A DNA stretch of 64,000 nucleotides from Amorphophallus konjac (lineage: Eukaryota > Streptophyta > Magnoliopsida > Alismatales > Araceae), in contig CM040128.1 in NCBI GenBank assembly GCA_022559845.1, forward strand, positions 267,412,698 through 267,476,697, given 5' to 3'. Numbering within the stretch: position 1 is the stretch's first letter; every line of letters begins with the position of its first letter. The position numbers and the translations under genes were made by a program. Shown piece by piece: positions 26,493-33,389 of the stretch. Below the pieces are notes generated by a model. It saw only the letters and a program-made list of their open reading frames with translations. It did no database searches and was not told the origin of the DNA.

Positions 26493-28293
26493 CGGCCTCC
26501 TTCCGCCCTCTCTCATTCTCAGACAGAGACTTCGAGACCCCGTCTGTCTCTGTTTCTCTCTCTCTCTCTCTCTCTCGCGTGCACATGCATACGCACATTC
26601 TCTCTTTCTCTCTCTCTCTCTCACACACACACAGAGAGAGAGAGAGAGACAAAGACAGGTGCACATTCACTCTCTCTTTTCCTTTCCCCCATCCATCTGT
26701 CTGTGACTGTCCGAGCCCCAATAGGGGGCTGCGCGGAGTCATTGGCCCCCCTCCTCTATCTCTCTCTCTTTCTATCTTTATGAGAGTCTACGACTCACCG
26801 AAGTTAACAATTTTTAGCCCTTAGGTTAGTGCATTTAACTCTATTTTCTGCAATTATCTTTATGTTATTGTCTTTTCTATAATTTTCAGAATTTTATGCA
26901 TTTTTCATGAAATTTAATTTTCTGCAATTTACATGCAATTTAATTACTGCAATTTCTTCATGCAATTTAATTCTCTGCAATTTCTGTAATTAATTCCACA
27001 TTTTATTCTTGATTTATATATTGGGGGGGTATAAATTTTGGGTTTTTTAAAGAGACGTTGAGGTGTCGCCTAGGCGATGCCTAAGCGGGTGCCTTGTCGC
27101 CAAAGCACTTAGGGACCCCGTGAATGCCTTGGGTCAGTCTTGTTACCTTGACAAATGGTGAGGTGAGAATTATGATTCTCATGGGAGTATGGTTTAACCT
27201 ACCACTTGACAACATATGGTTCACTATCGTGGAATTAGATTTCCAGCTGATTCCTTCTCTGAGTAATTGGATTCATCTTACTAAACCTACCTAAAGCAAT
27301 TGTTAGATAGTTGTCAATCCCATCCCATCTCAGCAAGAATTCGACAGGTGTCCTGTTCTAGTGAGAAAACAGGACGAGACACCTAATTGTCGAATCTCCC
27401 GTCCTGGCCAGGCCATGATCTGTCTCAATTGTCCCAACTTATCCCAGCCTGTCCTAGTCAGAATTTTATGACTCAGACTGGTTCATTTGATAAATGTACT
27501 CCTCGATAAAGCCATAAAACCATCTCAAACACTTCTAATGCATTAATCATGTTATATTTTGTGATATATCATTTTGATGTTATTTTATTATGTCATAAGT
27601 TATATAATTGTGAAATATATATGCAAAGGATTCCTGGATGAGACACCGAAACTGTCCAGGAAGATGTCCCATCTTCATAGGAAAACAGGACGGGGACTAG
27701 AACATCATTGACAATTATGCTCTGATGCATCACTTTAGTGTGTGTGTATCCCTCATCTCTTTTTGATTCTTTGCATTTGTTTATGGAAATGTATTCTTAC
27801 AAATTTAGTTCCTTGTGCTTTGCATTTCTACCTTTTCTTTCCTTGTTTTCAAGTGTTCTTTCAATCCCCTAGCATGTAACTCGTAAGTTCAGGATATTTG
27901 TCCTGCATGTGTATGGCATATATCTTAAACTTATTTTGTTTATGTGGTTTTTAAATTTTCTTGTATGCTCGTTTCGTTAGAAATTACTGCACCAGCATCC
28001 AGTTTTAACTTGTCATGTGTGTTAACAGTTTTGTCAAAGGCGTAAGTTATGATCCTGATCGTGAACGTGTCGAAAGAAAGAAGTTGAAGAAGCTCCTAAA
28101 GAAGGAATCGAAGGGTGCTGTTCGTGAACTCCGGAAAGATAATTACTTCTTGCATGAGGTGAAGGAGAAGGAACGGCTATTACTGGAGGAAGAAAGAGCG
28201 GAGATGTATGGGAAGGCCAGAGCTTTCCTCCAAGAACAAGAGCATGCTTTCAAATCAGGGCAGCTAGGAAAAGGCAGGAAGAGAAGAAGATGA
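30..28293 (+). CDS. NOP14: Nucleolar protein 14 (spliced gene, 5' end outside window)
   Basis: NOP14 is a conserved nucleolar factor of the small-subunit processome, needed for 18S rRNA maturation and 40S assembly. Thirteen exons can be joined here: 30-164, 5686-5833, 6980-7059, 15856-15915, 22435-22608, 23066-23194, 23291-23965, 24059-24251, 24342-24535, 24801-24902, 24960-25141, 25234-25512 and 28029-28293. They total 2616 nt (871 residues plus stop). All twelve introns are GT-AG and the phases agree. Family signatures are FVDNRIGENDDELAEFDKG, KYNLSDGEED, the KTKKQVMEEII block, SGDDLGDPLF followed by a long Asp/Glu-rich stretch, the conserved core FYGVLLQYFAVLA and FPCSDFRHVIMTPA, and the basic C-terminus HAFKSGQLGKG-KRRR. 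Plant homologues are somewhat over 900 residues, so roughly 50-100 N-terminal residues are missing upstream. Introns hold many transposons but the coding frame is undamaged. Identification is from remembered family sequence, not a search. Confidence 0.95.
780..1110 (+). pseudogene. Decayed LINE ORF1-like fragment
   Basis: This intronic stretch reads in one frame as CLEKGHHARTYRKTGRC followed, after a stop, by GFPKDCFRKYW. That resembles a damaged zinc knuckle from a plant L1 ORF1. No longer domain is readable, so this is a weak call. The surrounding 165-2480 shows no other convincing coding signal. Confidence 0.3.
1515..1591 (+). mobile_element. 41-bp LINE tail insertion with 18-bp target duplication
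   Basis: An 18-bp duplication (1515-1532 and 1574-1591, one mismatch) encloses 41 bp at 1533-1573. The insert reads TTAATATATTAGTGGTACC then CACCCACTTTC and a poly-A. Its end matches the 3' terminus of the large LINE at 13775-13829 (GTGGTGCTACTCACTTTC plus poly-A). It is therefore an extremely 5'-truncated insertion of that family. Confidence 0.8.
2488..2995 (-). pseudogene. LINE ORF2 C-terminal (zf-RVT) fragment, antisense to NOP14
   Basis: Read on the - strand, this segment runs through FDPSSREGRWSVCFRRPP, KGKFSVKSAYGFLADG, PSPLKFKILV, HGSLPMCDRLAQF, CCLCGS and AQEVW. These are in the order of the zinc-binding C-terminal region that follows reverse transcriptase in plant L1 elements. Stops and frame changes interrupt it. 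It lies in the 5.5-kb NOP14 intron, in the opposite orientation to the gene. Confidence 0.75.
3014..3419. mobile_element. hAT-like MITE remnant
   Basis: The ends are imperfect inverted repeats: TATGTCCTTTCAAAGGCA on the left, and TATGTAGTCAAAGGCA when the right end is reverse-complemented. Just inside both ends are CGCCTAGGC-type motifs. The design resembles the better preserved element at 8844-9347, but no target duplication is clear, so the exact limits are uncertain. Confidence 0.5.
3422..4990 (+). pseudogene. Decayed LINE reverse-transcriptase fragment
   Basis: In several frames this reads as L1-type RT pieces: NDSLIALMPKKQ, QSAFIKR, a degenerate GKAYDRV, KGLRQGDLLS, then GKWLQQLMEEVWGYEGNY and IGDGADVHFLCARWLGGEL from the region after RT. 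Many stops and shifts are present, so it is long dead. It abuts the hAT-like element and lies in sense orientation inside the NOP14 intron. Confidence 0.75.
4495..4545 (-). mobile_element. 21-bp poly-A tail insertion with 15-bp target duplication
   Basis: TTGGAATCTGGTTTG (4495-4509) and TTGGAATATGGTTTG (4531-4545) flank a 21-bp insert. In reverse complement the insert reads TCTTTTTCTTAAG followed by a run of A. One mismatch separates the duplications. This fits target-primed reverse transcription that stopped almost at once. It lies inside the older LINE fragment. Confidence 0.65.
5165..5183. repeat. Poly-C tract of 19 bases
   Basis: An uninterrupted run of 19 C is followed by an A-rich stretch (AAACCAAAGAAAAAAAGAAG). 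Length is likely to be unstable between alleles or reads. Confidence 0.95.
5686..5833 (+). CDS. NOP14: NOP14 exon b
   Basis: The acceptor is TTTAG|TTA and the donor is A|GTATGT, leaving phase 1. It encodes LKLKKENKYNLSDGEEDD and an acidic tail rich in Asp. The preceding intron (165-5685, 5.5 kb) is filled with LINE remnants and a hAT-like element. Confidence 0.9.
5919..6376. mobile_element. MITE with GGGCCACTT inverted ends
   Basis: The element starts GGGCCACTTTGATAA and ends TTATCCAAGTGGCCC, a 15-bp terminal inverted repeat with one mismatch, flanked by TTG on both sides. It sits 85 bp after the exon b donor. Inside are a hairpin (GGCTTATTCG / CGAATAAGCC), a near-perfect palindrome around GGGGCCCACAG at about 6020-6055, and a 37-bp tandem duplication at about 6143-6217. 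The GGGCC start resembles PIF/Harbinger (Tourist) ends, but a TTG duplication is not the usual TWA, so the superfamily is uncertain. Confidence 0.7.
6980..7059 (+). CDS. NOP14: NOP14 exon c
   Basis: The acceptor is TTTGCAG|AG and the donor AAT|GTAAGA. Its first two bases complete a Lys codon begun in the previous exon. It encodes KDFAASRHLTFQSMQNQLER and a short Glu-rich end. This part of the family is poorly conserved, so the call rests on phase, splice sites and position. Confidence 0.75.
7306..7625. mobile_element. hAT-like MITE rich in GGTTTCGG repeats
   Basis: Ends CAAGGATGGCAGTACCGG and (reverse complement of the right end) CATAGATGACAGTATCGG are inverted repeats. Eight-base flanks ACGTCCAC and ACCCCCAC match at six positions, consistent with a decayed hAT duplication. 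The interior is built from many copies of GGTTTCGG and its complement. It lies just before the LINE. Confidence 0.65.
7800..10020 (+). pseudogene. LINE ORF1 (zinc-knuckle RNA-binding protein), broken
   Basis: Near 7880 the translation reads CFNCGRRGHTRWFY, a C-X2-C-X4-H knuckle in which the last Cys has become Tyr. Downstream frames are Ser/Pro/Gly-rich without clear domains. The reading frame is interrupted by several stops and by the 504-bp hAT MITE. In plant L1 elements ORF1 binds the element RNA; this copy is not expected to work. Confidence 0.6.
8844..9347. mobile_element. hAT MITE with perfect 8-bp target duplication
   Basis: GCCTCAAC occurs directly before (8836-8843) and after (9348-9355) this 504-bp element. 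The ends are inverted repeats: CATAGCTGTCAAGGCG on the left and CATAGTTGTCAAGGCG as the complement of the right. Subterminal CGCCTAGGCG motifs repeat inwards. There is no coding capacity. An 8-bp duplication is diagnostic of hAT. It inserted into the LINE ORF1 and so is younger than the LINE. Confidence 0.93.
10132..13740 (+). pseudogene. LINE ORF2 (endonuclease-reverse transcriptase), broken
   Basis: ORF2 starts with MRIVSWNVRGLG at 10132, the usual start of the APE-type endonuclease. Further endonuclease motifs are CIQEMKCE, WCVGGDFNAV, SRLDKFLVSVNW and SDHKP. The reverse transcriptase follows, with PDGF, LILIPKKQG, LDFEKVYDRVNW, GLRQGDLMSPLLF, LQHANDTIMF and SYFGLPL. The C-terminal zinc-binding region reads CCLCGLEDETLDHLFVGC near 13390. 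At the catalytic FADD position the sequence is HAND, so one catalytic Asp is Asn. Several stops and frameshifts occur. The domain order and length fit a plant L1. Confidence 0.85.
14173..14396. repeat. Perfect 2 x 112-bp tandem duplication
   Basis: The units 14173-14284 and 14285-14396 look identical base for base, each starting TGCAAGAGAATAGTGTTC and ending AAAAGAGATGT. The absence of any difference points to a recent duplication or an assembly artefact. Confidence 0.95.
15320..15367. repeat. Short tandem duplication (23-bp units, 25-bp period)
   Basis: AAAAGTTGATTACCTGACAA plus TGT occurs at 15320-15342 and again at 15345-15367, separated by AG. It lies right after a 13-base T run. Confidence 0.9.
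15856..15915 (+). CDS. NOP14: NOP14 exon d (20 codons)
   Basis: This short exon encodes QHKTKKQVMEEIIAKSKFYK, a highly conserved family block. The donor is AAG|GTAATT. The acceptor is a tandem TTCAG|CAG|CAC site, so use of the second AG would drop one Gln. The upstream intron of 8.8 kb contains the near-complete LINE. Confidence 0.9.
17103..17447. mobile_element. Tourist-like MITE
   Basis: TTA flanks both sides (17100-17102 and 17448-17450). The left end AGGGTCTCTTTG and the complemented right end GACCTCTTCG form a short imperfect inverted repeat. The interior is AT-rich, with repeated GAGTTATTC / TTATTC motifs that also occur in the element at 5919-6376. TTA duplications suit PIF/Harbinger. 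Confidence 0.5.
17583..18060 (+). pseudogene. LINE ORF2 5' fragment (endonuclease)
   Basis: The segment starts MKICPWNDRGMNGDPKIRPV, matching the start of plant L1 ORF2, then CIWEA, NGKVFLGNLCDT, SIWESN, HQDEPRIPFFQELYRLKAEY and GGFNSG. Frame changes and stops break it. It is a different copy from the LINE at 7.7-13.8 kb because the wording of the motifs differs. It ends where a GGAACTGG-rich repeat begins. Confidence 0.7.
18691..18733 (-). mobile_element. 17-bp LINE tail insertion with 13-bp target duplication
   Basis: GATATCTGCAATA (18691-18703) and GATATCTGTAATA (18721-18733) flank TTTTTTTTGAAAGTGAT. Reverse-complemented, the insert is ATCACTTTC plus poly-A, the same 3' end as the large LINE. 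Only nine bases of LINE sequence besides the tail were copied. Confidence 0.75.
18775..18950. repeat. Perfect 16-bp direct repeats around 144 bp with a T/G homopolymer end
   Basis: CTTAAACACTGACTGG occurs at 18775-18790 and 18935-18950. The enclosed 144 bp ends in a long T run followed directly by ten G and CG. Sixteen identical bases suggest an insertion event, but the homopolymers do not form a normal poly-A tail next to either copy, so the mechanism is unclear. Confidence 0.7.
18966..19320 (+). pseudogene. Possible LINE ORF1 zinc-knuckle remnant
   Basis: Around 19230 one frame reads CWRCK, stop, IGHRSARC, which has the C-X2-C-X4-H-X4-C spacing of a retroelement zinc knuckle with a nonsense codon inside. 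The flanking frames (18980-19700) are stop-rich. It may belong with the endonuclease fragment at 17583 but the order is not that of an intact LINE. Confidence 0.35.
19321..22434 (+). other. NOP14 intron sequence, mostly unassigned
   Basis: Frames across 19480-21070 have protein-like pieces but no domain I recognise. A GGAACTGG/TACCATGGTA-containing segment at about 21290-21500 resembles segments at 16850-16990 and 18060-18160, suggesting a dispersed repeat family. A small tail insertion lies at 21114-21200. Nothing else supported is seen up to the exon e acceptor. Confidence 0.4.
21114..21200 (+). mobile_element. 65-bp retroposon tail insertion with 11-bp duplication
   Basis: CTGTAGTTGGT (21114-21124) and CTGTGGTTGGT (21190-21200) flank a 65-bp insert that ends AAATAAAATTCG plus eight A. 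The AATAAA-like signal just before the tail fits the 3' end of a retroposed transcript, from a different source than the ACTTTC-tailed LINE. Confidence 0.6.
22435..22608 (+). CDS. NOP14: NOP14 exon e
   Basis: The acceptor is GTTGCAG|GCC and the donor AAG|GTAAAA, both in phase 0. The 58 residues begin ARKATEKEEDEHLVEQLDKD, continuing the charged helical region after the KSKFYK block. The upstream intron is 6.5 kb. Confidence 0.9.
23066..23194 (+). CDS. NOP14: NOP14 exon f
   Basis: The acceptor is GACCTAG|GAA and the donor GAG|GTTTGT. The 43 residues include EQPDAYDKLV and the conserved RARPTDRKKTAEEMAQEERE segment typical of NOP14. Confidence 0.92.
23291..23965 (+). CDS. NOP14: NOP14 exon g (largest, acidic)
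   Basis: This exon has 225 codons, acceptor TTTTAG|GAG and donor CAG|GTACCA. It contains SGDDLGDPLF, GWVDDI, then a long run dominated by Asp, Glu and Ser, a feature of nucleolar assembly factors, and ends in the conserved region with RIRVCNAISLSAENRRKMQ. Confidence 0.95.
24059..24251 (+). CDS. NOP14: NOP14 exon h
   Basis: The acceptor is TGCTGCAG|GTC and the donor G|GTATCT (phase 1). It encodes the conserved core beginning VFYGVLLQYFAVLATRNP and including TPYFAAICARERLLHIRNQF. Confidence 0.95.
24342..24535 (+). CDS. NOP14: NOP14 exon i
   Basis: The acceptor is TTCACAG|AG and the donor TCT|GTATGT. It encodes NWPSLKTLLLLRLW, FPCSDFRHVIMTPATLLMCE and GRDMAIGSFLCSM, the most conserved part of the family. 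Confidence 0.95.
24801..24902 (+). CDS. NOP14: NOP14 exon j
   Basis: The acceptor is CATGCAG|GTT and the donor CCG|GTAAAA. The 34 residues start VAKQSLKFYPEVVMFLRLLL, matching the family block that follows the GSFLCS motif. Confidence 0.92.
24960..25141 (+). CDS. NOP14: NOP14 exon k
   Basis: It ends ADSPFFGSDNF plus the first two bases of an Arg codon, with donor AG|GTGAGT. The acceptor CATTAG|GTG at 24959/24960 is chosen because it keeps phase 0. A later AG at 24978-24979 would run into a stop. The first ten residues are therefore less certain than the rest. Confidence 0.82.
25234..25512 (+). CDS. NOP14: NOP14 exon l
   Basis: The acceptor is ACTGCAG|G and the donor AA|GTATTG (phase 2). It encodes ASVLVSVVETLQGFVNVYER, RPLQMRKQKPASIKLLNPKF and EE. 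The Asn that follows is split across the next 2.5-kb intron. Confidence 0.93.
26060..27157. mobile_element. Long hAT-like element related to the 8844-9347 MITE
   Basis: The left end CATGCTTGTCAAGGCGAGCG and right end CCTTGACAAATG, with inner CGCCTAGGCG, GGGACCCCGTGAATGCCTTGG and ATTTATATATTGGGG, match the shorter element at 8844-9347. This copy is 1.1 kb because about 0.6 kb of extra sequence (26240-26830) lies in the middle. The right end is damaged and no 8-bp duplication remains. It lies in the last NOP14 intron. Confidence 0.75.
26459..26670. repeat. Compound (CT)n / (CA)n / (GA)n microsatellite
   Basis: Several runs of CT dinucleotides (about 26459-26488, 26553-26575, 26600-26622) are followed by CACACACACACA and then AGAGAGAGAGAG. 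Long open frames on both strands here are consequences of the repeat, not genes. Confidence 0.95.
27306..27720. mobile_element. hAT-like MITE remnant
   Basis: The left end GATAGTTGTCAATCCC and the complemented right end GCATAATTGTCAATG are inverted repeats. ACAGGACG occurs just inside on the left and GGAAAACAGGACGGGG on the right. No matching 8-bp flank is visible, so it is an old copy. Confidence 0.5.
28029..28293 (+). CDS. NOP14: NOP14 terminal coding exon
   Basis: The acceptor is TTAACAG|T. It encodes FVKGVSYDPDRERVERKKLK, GAVRELRKDNYFLHEVK and the basic end HAFKSGQLGKG-KRRR before TGA at 28291-28293. The basic tail fits a nucleolar localisation role. Confidence 0.95.
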
Positions 28294-28389
28294 TTAGTCC
28301 GCTCTGAACATTATTTGTTGTGTATATTATATTCTCATTTGTATCCCAGATCTAGTTTTTCTACTCAGCTATTGTTTTCCTGGGAAGTA

Positions 28390-28740
28390 CTGCTAGGCCT
28401 CCAAAGTTCGTTGTTGCCAGCTTGGATGCACTTGGAGGAGATGTAGCTCTTATCCGCCTTTCGGGTCATTCATTTCACGAATCCAAACATCTTGAGAGTT
28501 CTGGAATGAAAAAGAGTGACAGGCGCTGCTCCTTGACATTGGAAGGTCGAAGTTTGGGTGTGGTACCAGTGATGGACCAGCATTTGGAGGTGCCGGGCAA
28601 CTACTTCAGAGACTCCAGACATGGTCTTGGAGGAGGATGGCTCCGCCGCATAAGCAGAGGGATCCGGATTTTAAGACTGCACGATGCAATCCAAGGGTCT
28701 ACCACACGTTTTCATAAACAAGCGCAGGTGAGAAAAGACT
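28390..28740 (+). other. Exon-like block downstream of NOP14 stop
   Basis: This GC-richer block, with an open frame of 110 codons (28422-28754), follows the NOP14 stop by about 100 bp. It contains a good donor-like CAG|GTGAGA at about 28727. The peptide resembles nothing I know. It could be 3' UTR, possibly with a 3' UTR intron, rather than a gene. Confidence 0.3.
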
Positions 28741-28754
28741 GTTGGCCCATCTAA

Positions 28755-31401
28755 GGAGGTAGGCTCTCATTCTTAAACTTTCTGAGAAAGTGAAGAATTA
28801 TGAGAAATAGCTTGTTGAAAAGTGAATATTTTTAAAAGATGATTTACTGGAAAGAATTGCAGAGTAATGATCGAGGGAGCTTATTTGTTGGGATATAAAA
28901 GGTAGATGATGTTCATTGCACTCTTTCGGCTCTGTGATGTAGTCCCAGTTTAGGTGGTGCTTGTAATTGTCAAAATTTTCAGTTGTTTATTTTCACAATT
29001 AACTGTCACATATCTTGCAAGAACATGAAAATGTTTGTTGAGGAAGTATTTTTTAGATGCTCATAGTGTTCGTTTCTTTTTCGCAGCTTTTATATCCCCA
29101 CCACTTTCAATGGAAAAATAGAATTGGGGGAATGTATTTCACTAACCCTACTTCTCCCATTATCTTTCTCTACCTCAAAGTCCACTTTCCCTTTCCCCTC
29201 TGCCCCTTTAAAAACTTGTGTTTTTGTAGTAAATTATTTGTTGTGATTGCTGACCTTTTGGAGAAATATTTTGACATTTTTTATGGAGATAATTATGGTA
29301 CATCCGTGGAATCTTTGCATATTCTATTTTATAGCTTTATATTCTTCATGGTCATGTATATCTTCTTAGTGAATCATGTCATCATTTATACCCCTGTTAT
29401 AATTTACCATTTATTTATTTTAATTTTTTAAAATTTAATATAATAAAGATCAATATATATTTATTTAATCTGTTCACATAGTTAAGATAATGACATATAT
29501 ACCTTGATAAGTTTTCACACTATCTTGTATGCTCGTTCGCCATGGATGCCTCGGCTGCCATACTTGAGCTGTTGTAGAGGAACCGGCTGCCCGTCTCGCA
29601 CTGGCAGCCGCGGAGGAACTGGTCGCCTTGCTCGTTTGCTGTGGAGGGCCCTAGGCATCATGCTGGTTAACCCAGATTCGGGTTAACTCGGTCGGTGCAA
29701 GTTGCCCCACTTTTAACTCAGTGTTGCTTTGATAACAAGTGATTTAACCCGCTAGGATCACCTGACTTAGTCCATGGGCTGATCCATGTGCGTTGGTAAT
29801 GGTTTGGGTTAATCTAACAATGGCAAGTGACTTACCAAAAATGGCTCTTCCTTGCTGTTTTACTCTTGGTGGAGAACAGGGGAATCTCTCTCTCTAGATT
29901 TTTAACTTTGGATTATTTAAAAAATAATATTTGTCAAATGATGCAAATTATTTTAATAATATTATTAATAATCTTGCTATATGCTCTTAGACTTGAAAAA
30001 AAATTCTATTTTCTCTATATTTGCATCTGAACATATGCACAAATTGTGTCTCTACCCTGGCCAGTGACCGAGTGATTGTGACTTGTCATTCGTTGAATTT
30101 CTTCTACCCCACCACCAACCCTACCCCTCCTCCCCCCCAAAAAACTTTGACATTTCTTTATAAAAAACCTTGTTCTTCACATTTGGAGACTCGAGTGAAT
30201 CCATTGGTAGAAAATTGTACGCAAATTTTTATCACACTTAATAGCAGTAGACGTACTTATTGGTTCAGTAGACTTCTATAGAAGAGAGCATTTGATTTTT
30301 GCTTGGAATTGTAACACAAAATGCACACTTGTGAGATGATAAACCCCGTTAAATCCACTAGAGAAATGCTTACTACCTGGCTAGCTGGGTAGAAATGCTT
30401 TGCTGGAACACTCGTTTTGCTAGACGTTGGTCCACAGAAAGACAAACATGTTGACACATCTGTCATGGTTTGCTCATTTTCGAGGTGACGTCTCCTACAT
30501 CATGATGTCGAACTGAATTTTCAAAAGAAAAAAAATAATTCCTGATTTACCATTCCCGCCATATTTTGGGTCCTCACACATCAAAGACTACCAAAAGGTT
30601 ATCGTATCCTCATCGTCGTGCTCAGCATCTCCTCTTCCTCGCGGTGCTATCGTCTCCTGTGCAAGCTCTCTCTTACCTTGACCATGAGCATTATGTGATC
30701 GTTCATCTGTGAGCACTCTCTTGCCTCGACCATGAGCACTCTCCTCTTCCTCGCGGTGCCATCGACCATAGGTTCTATGTGCATATGTGATGATGGAAGA
30801 AGGGAAGAAGGTGGTAGGAAAACTCGAGGCCATGCAAGCTTCGACATCTATAGCTATTGTAATGGAGAAAGGGAAAAAATCGGAGAGCAATCTCACACCG
30901 TTTTTCATGCCGGTCTCACAGATAAGTAGGCCATTCTTTTACCCTTTTATGACGCCGTGCACATCGTCGCTCCTGCCTTACATGCCTATGTATGTTGCAC
31001 CATATGCAAATCACTTACAAGAAATAACACATTAGAGCCCTGACATATCTCACAAGGATGGTACCATCTCTGGTGACCATAAAATGAATGATCATGTACA
31101 AGAACTAGAAGCTTATAAGCCTGACGTAGAGGCTATCATCGTCGGTATAATTAATTTCATCTTCATTAAATATATGTCTAGCACCATTGTTTGTAACCAG
31201 CCATATCAATGCATCCTTCCAGTATTTTTGACAGAGAGTGAGGAATATTTGTCAACGCCAAGTAACAAAGGTTTGGAGATATTGAAGGATGGTGGCATGG
31301 TATGTAAGGCAGTGCAATGCGATGGTATATCTTACACCCTTATCCACTTATTTGTCATCTCTGTTTGTTCCCTTACAAAGCATATATCAAGGAGGGACAT
31401 C
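28755..31401. other. Intergenic region
   Basis: The region is AT-rich with scattered short frames. A segment at 29520-29760 contains GGTTAACTCGG, GCTGTGGAGGGCC and TTTGATAACAAG motifs that reappear, partly inverted, at 38090-38240. At 30600-30780 a phrase around TCTTCCTCGCGGTGC-ATCG and CCATGAGCA occurs twice. No gene could be supported. Confidence 0.5.
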
Positions 31402-31837
31402 TGTAGACACCCATTTTCAGCCCATGAGTTGAGACAGTCCCTTATTCTTATTGATAACACCTCAAATTGGTCATTGTTTTGAGTGACTCTTTGGCCTATT
31501 TTGAGCCCATTAGGCTTTGGAAGTCTAATTTCATGCAAATCCATGTTCTGGCCACGTTGGCCTGAACGCGGTCTATCGTACGACCGCATTCATCTGTGGT
31601 CACGGTCGTGGCGATAGACCACATTCTCAGTCTCATGCAATCCATCTAGAACTCGTCTCTTCCGATTGTGATCAACCTAGAGTCTTAGTTTGGGAGATTC
31701 TTCTCAATTGTTTAGATCCAGATAGGTTCCTACCCATCCTAAAAACCTTTTCCAACTTATCTTTCATGGATTTATCATATTAGGACTTTGTTTTTCGGAG
31801 ATTATCCTCCAAGTATGAATTAGAGTTTTCTATCCCC

Positions 31838-31844
31838 TATAAAT
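31838..31844 (+). promoter_or_regulatory. TATA box of the + strand LTR
   Basis: CCCCTATAAATCGGCCC lies about 435 bp into the LTR-like sequence, upstream of GAGTCTAGGGCTTGAGGG, a layout typical of an LTR promoter. Confidence 0.5.
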
Positions 31845-33389
31845 CGGCCCTTTGAGTCTAGGGCTTGAGGGGGATGCAACAATCAAGATGGGGAGAAGCC
31901 ATCCTACTCTTAGAAATCTCTACTTCGTCCACCATCAACCAGGGAGTAGTCTAGGGCATCCTCCTTCTCCCATCTTTTCTTCTATTATTATCTCTCTTGT
32001 TCTATTGTTATTGCATTAGTTTCTTCATCATAGAATGCTAGCGTATTTCTATTTCGTTTCTCTGCATTAATCATAACACACATACTCATATTTTTGCCCA
32101 TACAGGGGTTTAAAACCCAACCCCCAGGTACGCTACCCTCCTTTTGCATGTTCTATCATATAGAGGGATAGATGCTTCACTTTCTCATAGTCTAATGGGT
32201 TTTCTCTATGTTTAATTGCTTTGACAGGATCAGGCAGGAAACAGAATGTGAGGCCCTTGCTCTTTGGCCGGCTAAGGAGCGAGGAAGAACAAAAACTCCA
32301 TCTCCCGCACTCACACTTTGAACGCATAGCTCCCAGGAACCGCATTCTGAACGCGCCCCTCCCAGAAACTGCAATCATAGTCAGACTCCTCTGGCCGATT
32401 TTCTTCTATTCTAAGGTATTTATCCTATTTTCATATTGTTATTTTATGCTATTATCTCGGTGGTGATCATGATCCTTCTTTTCTTTACTCCTTCTCGCTA
32501 GTGCACAATTTGGTACCTACACTTTTCTTGCAATCACGATGGGACATCTTTTACCCATCATGTTTTTTTTCTGTCTTCCTGCCTTGTTTCTGTGTGTTGT
32601 GTGTTTTTTGATTTATTTCCCATGCCTTTTCATTTAATTCCTTGTTATTTTAAGTCCCTAGTTGAACAGGCGCACCCAATGACTATGTTTTGGATGCGTC
32701 CTCTAAGAGCGCTGCATTTAGGTAAGTCCCCGATCCGTGAGCTTTCTATCTTATTTTTTAGATTCTGGGTGATTTTGCATGTTGCATACTATCTGTTCAC
32801 TATAGTCTGTTCTGTATACCACTGTTTGCCATCATTATTTTCTCTTGTATTTTAGTTTTAGGCTAAAAATTGCATGGACTTCGGTGTACATAAGATCATT
32901 CATCTTATTACCCCTCTAGTTCTGTATCTTACCCTATTAAGCATTCCTCTCGGCTGTGAATTCCTCATCGCCAACTATTAGTGTTTACTTAGGGGCCTTC
33001 GTAAGTCTCTGCGAGCCGTGGATTCCCACATGAACACCGAGCTGGTTATACCATTGAAGTTTTCTAGTTAGCACTGGAGTCCCAATCAAACTAGAACTAG
33101 GATCCTACCATTGTTGAGTGAACTTGGAAACTTGTTAAAACTTATCTAACTCATATAAGGAAACTCTAAGCTAAACGTAGACACCCACTTGTTTGATAAT
33201 CTTTGCAAAATTGTTTCAAATATAATTGTTTGATTTTGCTATGATGTTGCATTTTAGCAAAAAGCTTGATATGTCTAATTATACTTATATGGCTATGAGG
33301 TCGATCAATTTAATTCATATTATAACCATCAAATTCATGATTCTCATCATAACACATATGAGGGATATTATTCTACTTCTACCTCGAAT

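Noticed and set aside
26281..26824. Open frames of 153 and 176 codons on both strands
   Set aside because: They translate CT/GA dinucleotide repeats into Ser-Leu and Arg-Glu runs inside a hAT-like element; microsatellite artefacts, not genes.
29057..29431. Open frame of 124 codons after NOP14
   Set aside because: It is AT-rich and Phe/Ile/Tyr-dominated with no recognisable domain, splice context or promoter; most likely chance.
32133..32378. Short antisense frames in the gypsy LTR/leader
   Set aside because: No motif is recognisable; they overlap non-coding leader sequence.
33168..33180. GTAGACACCCAC as a second LTR start of the + strand gypsy element
   Set aside because: Only 11-12 bases match the start at 31402; the following sequence differs, so it is not a repeated LTR.
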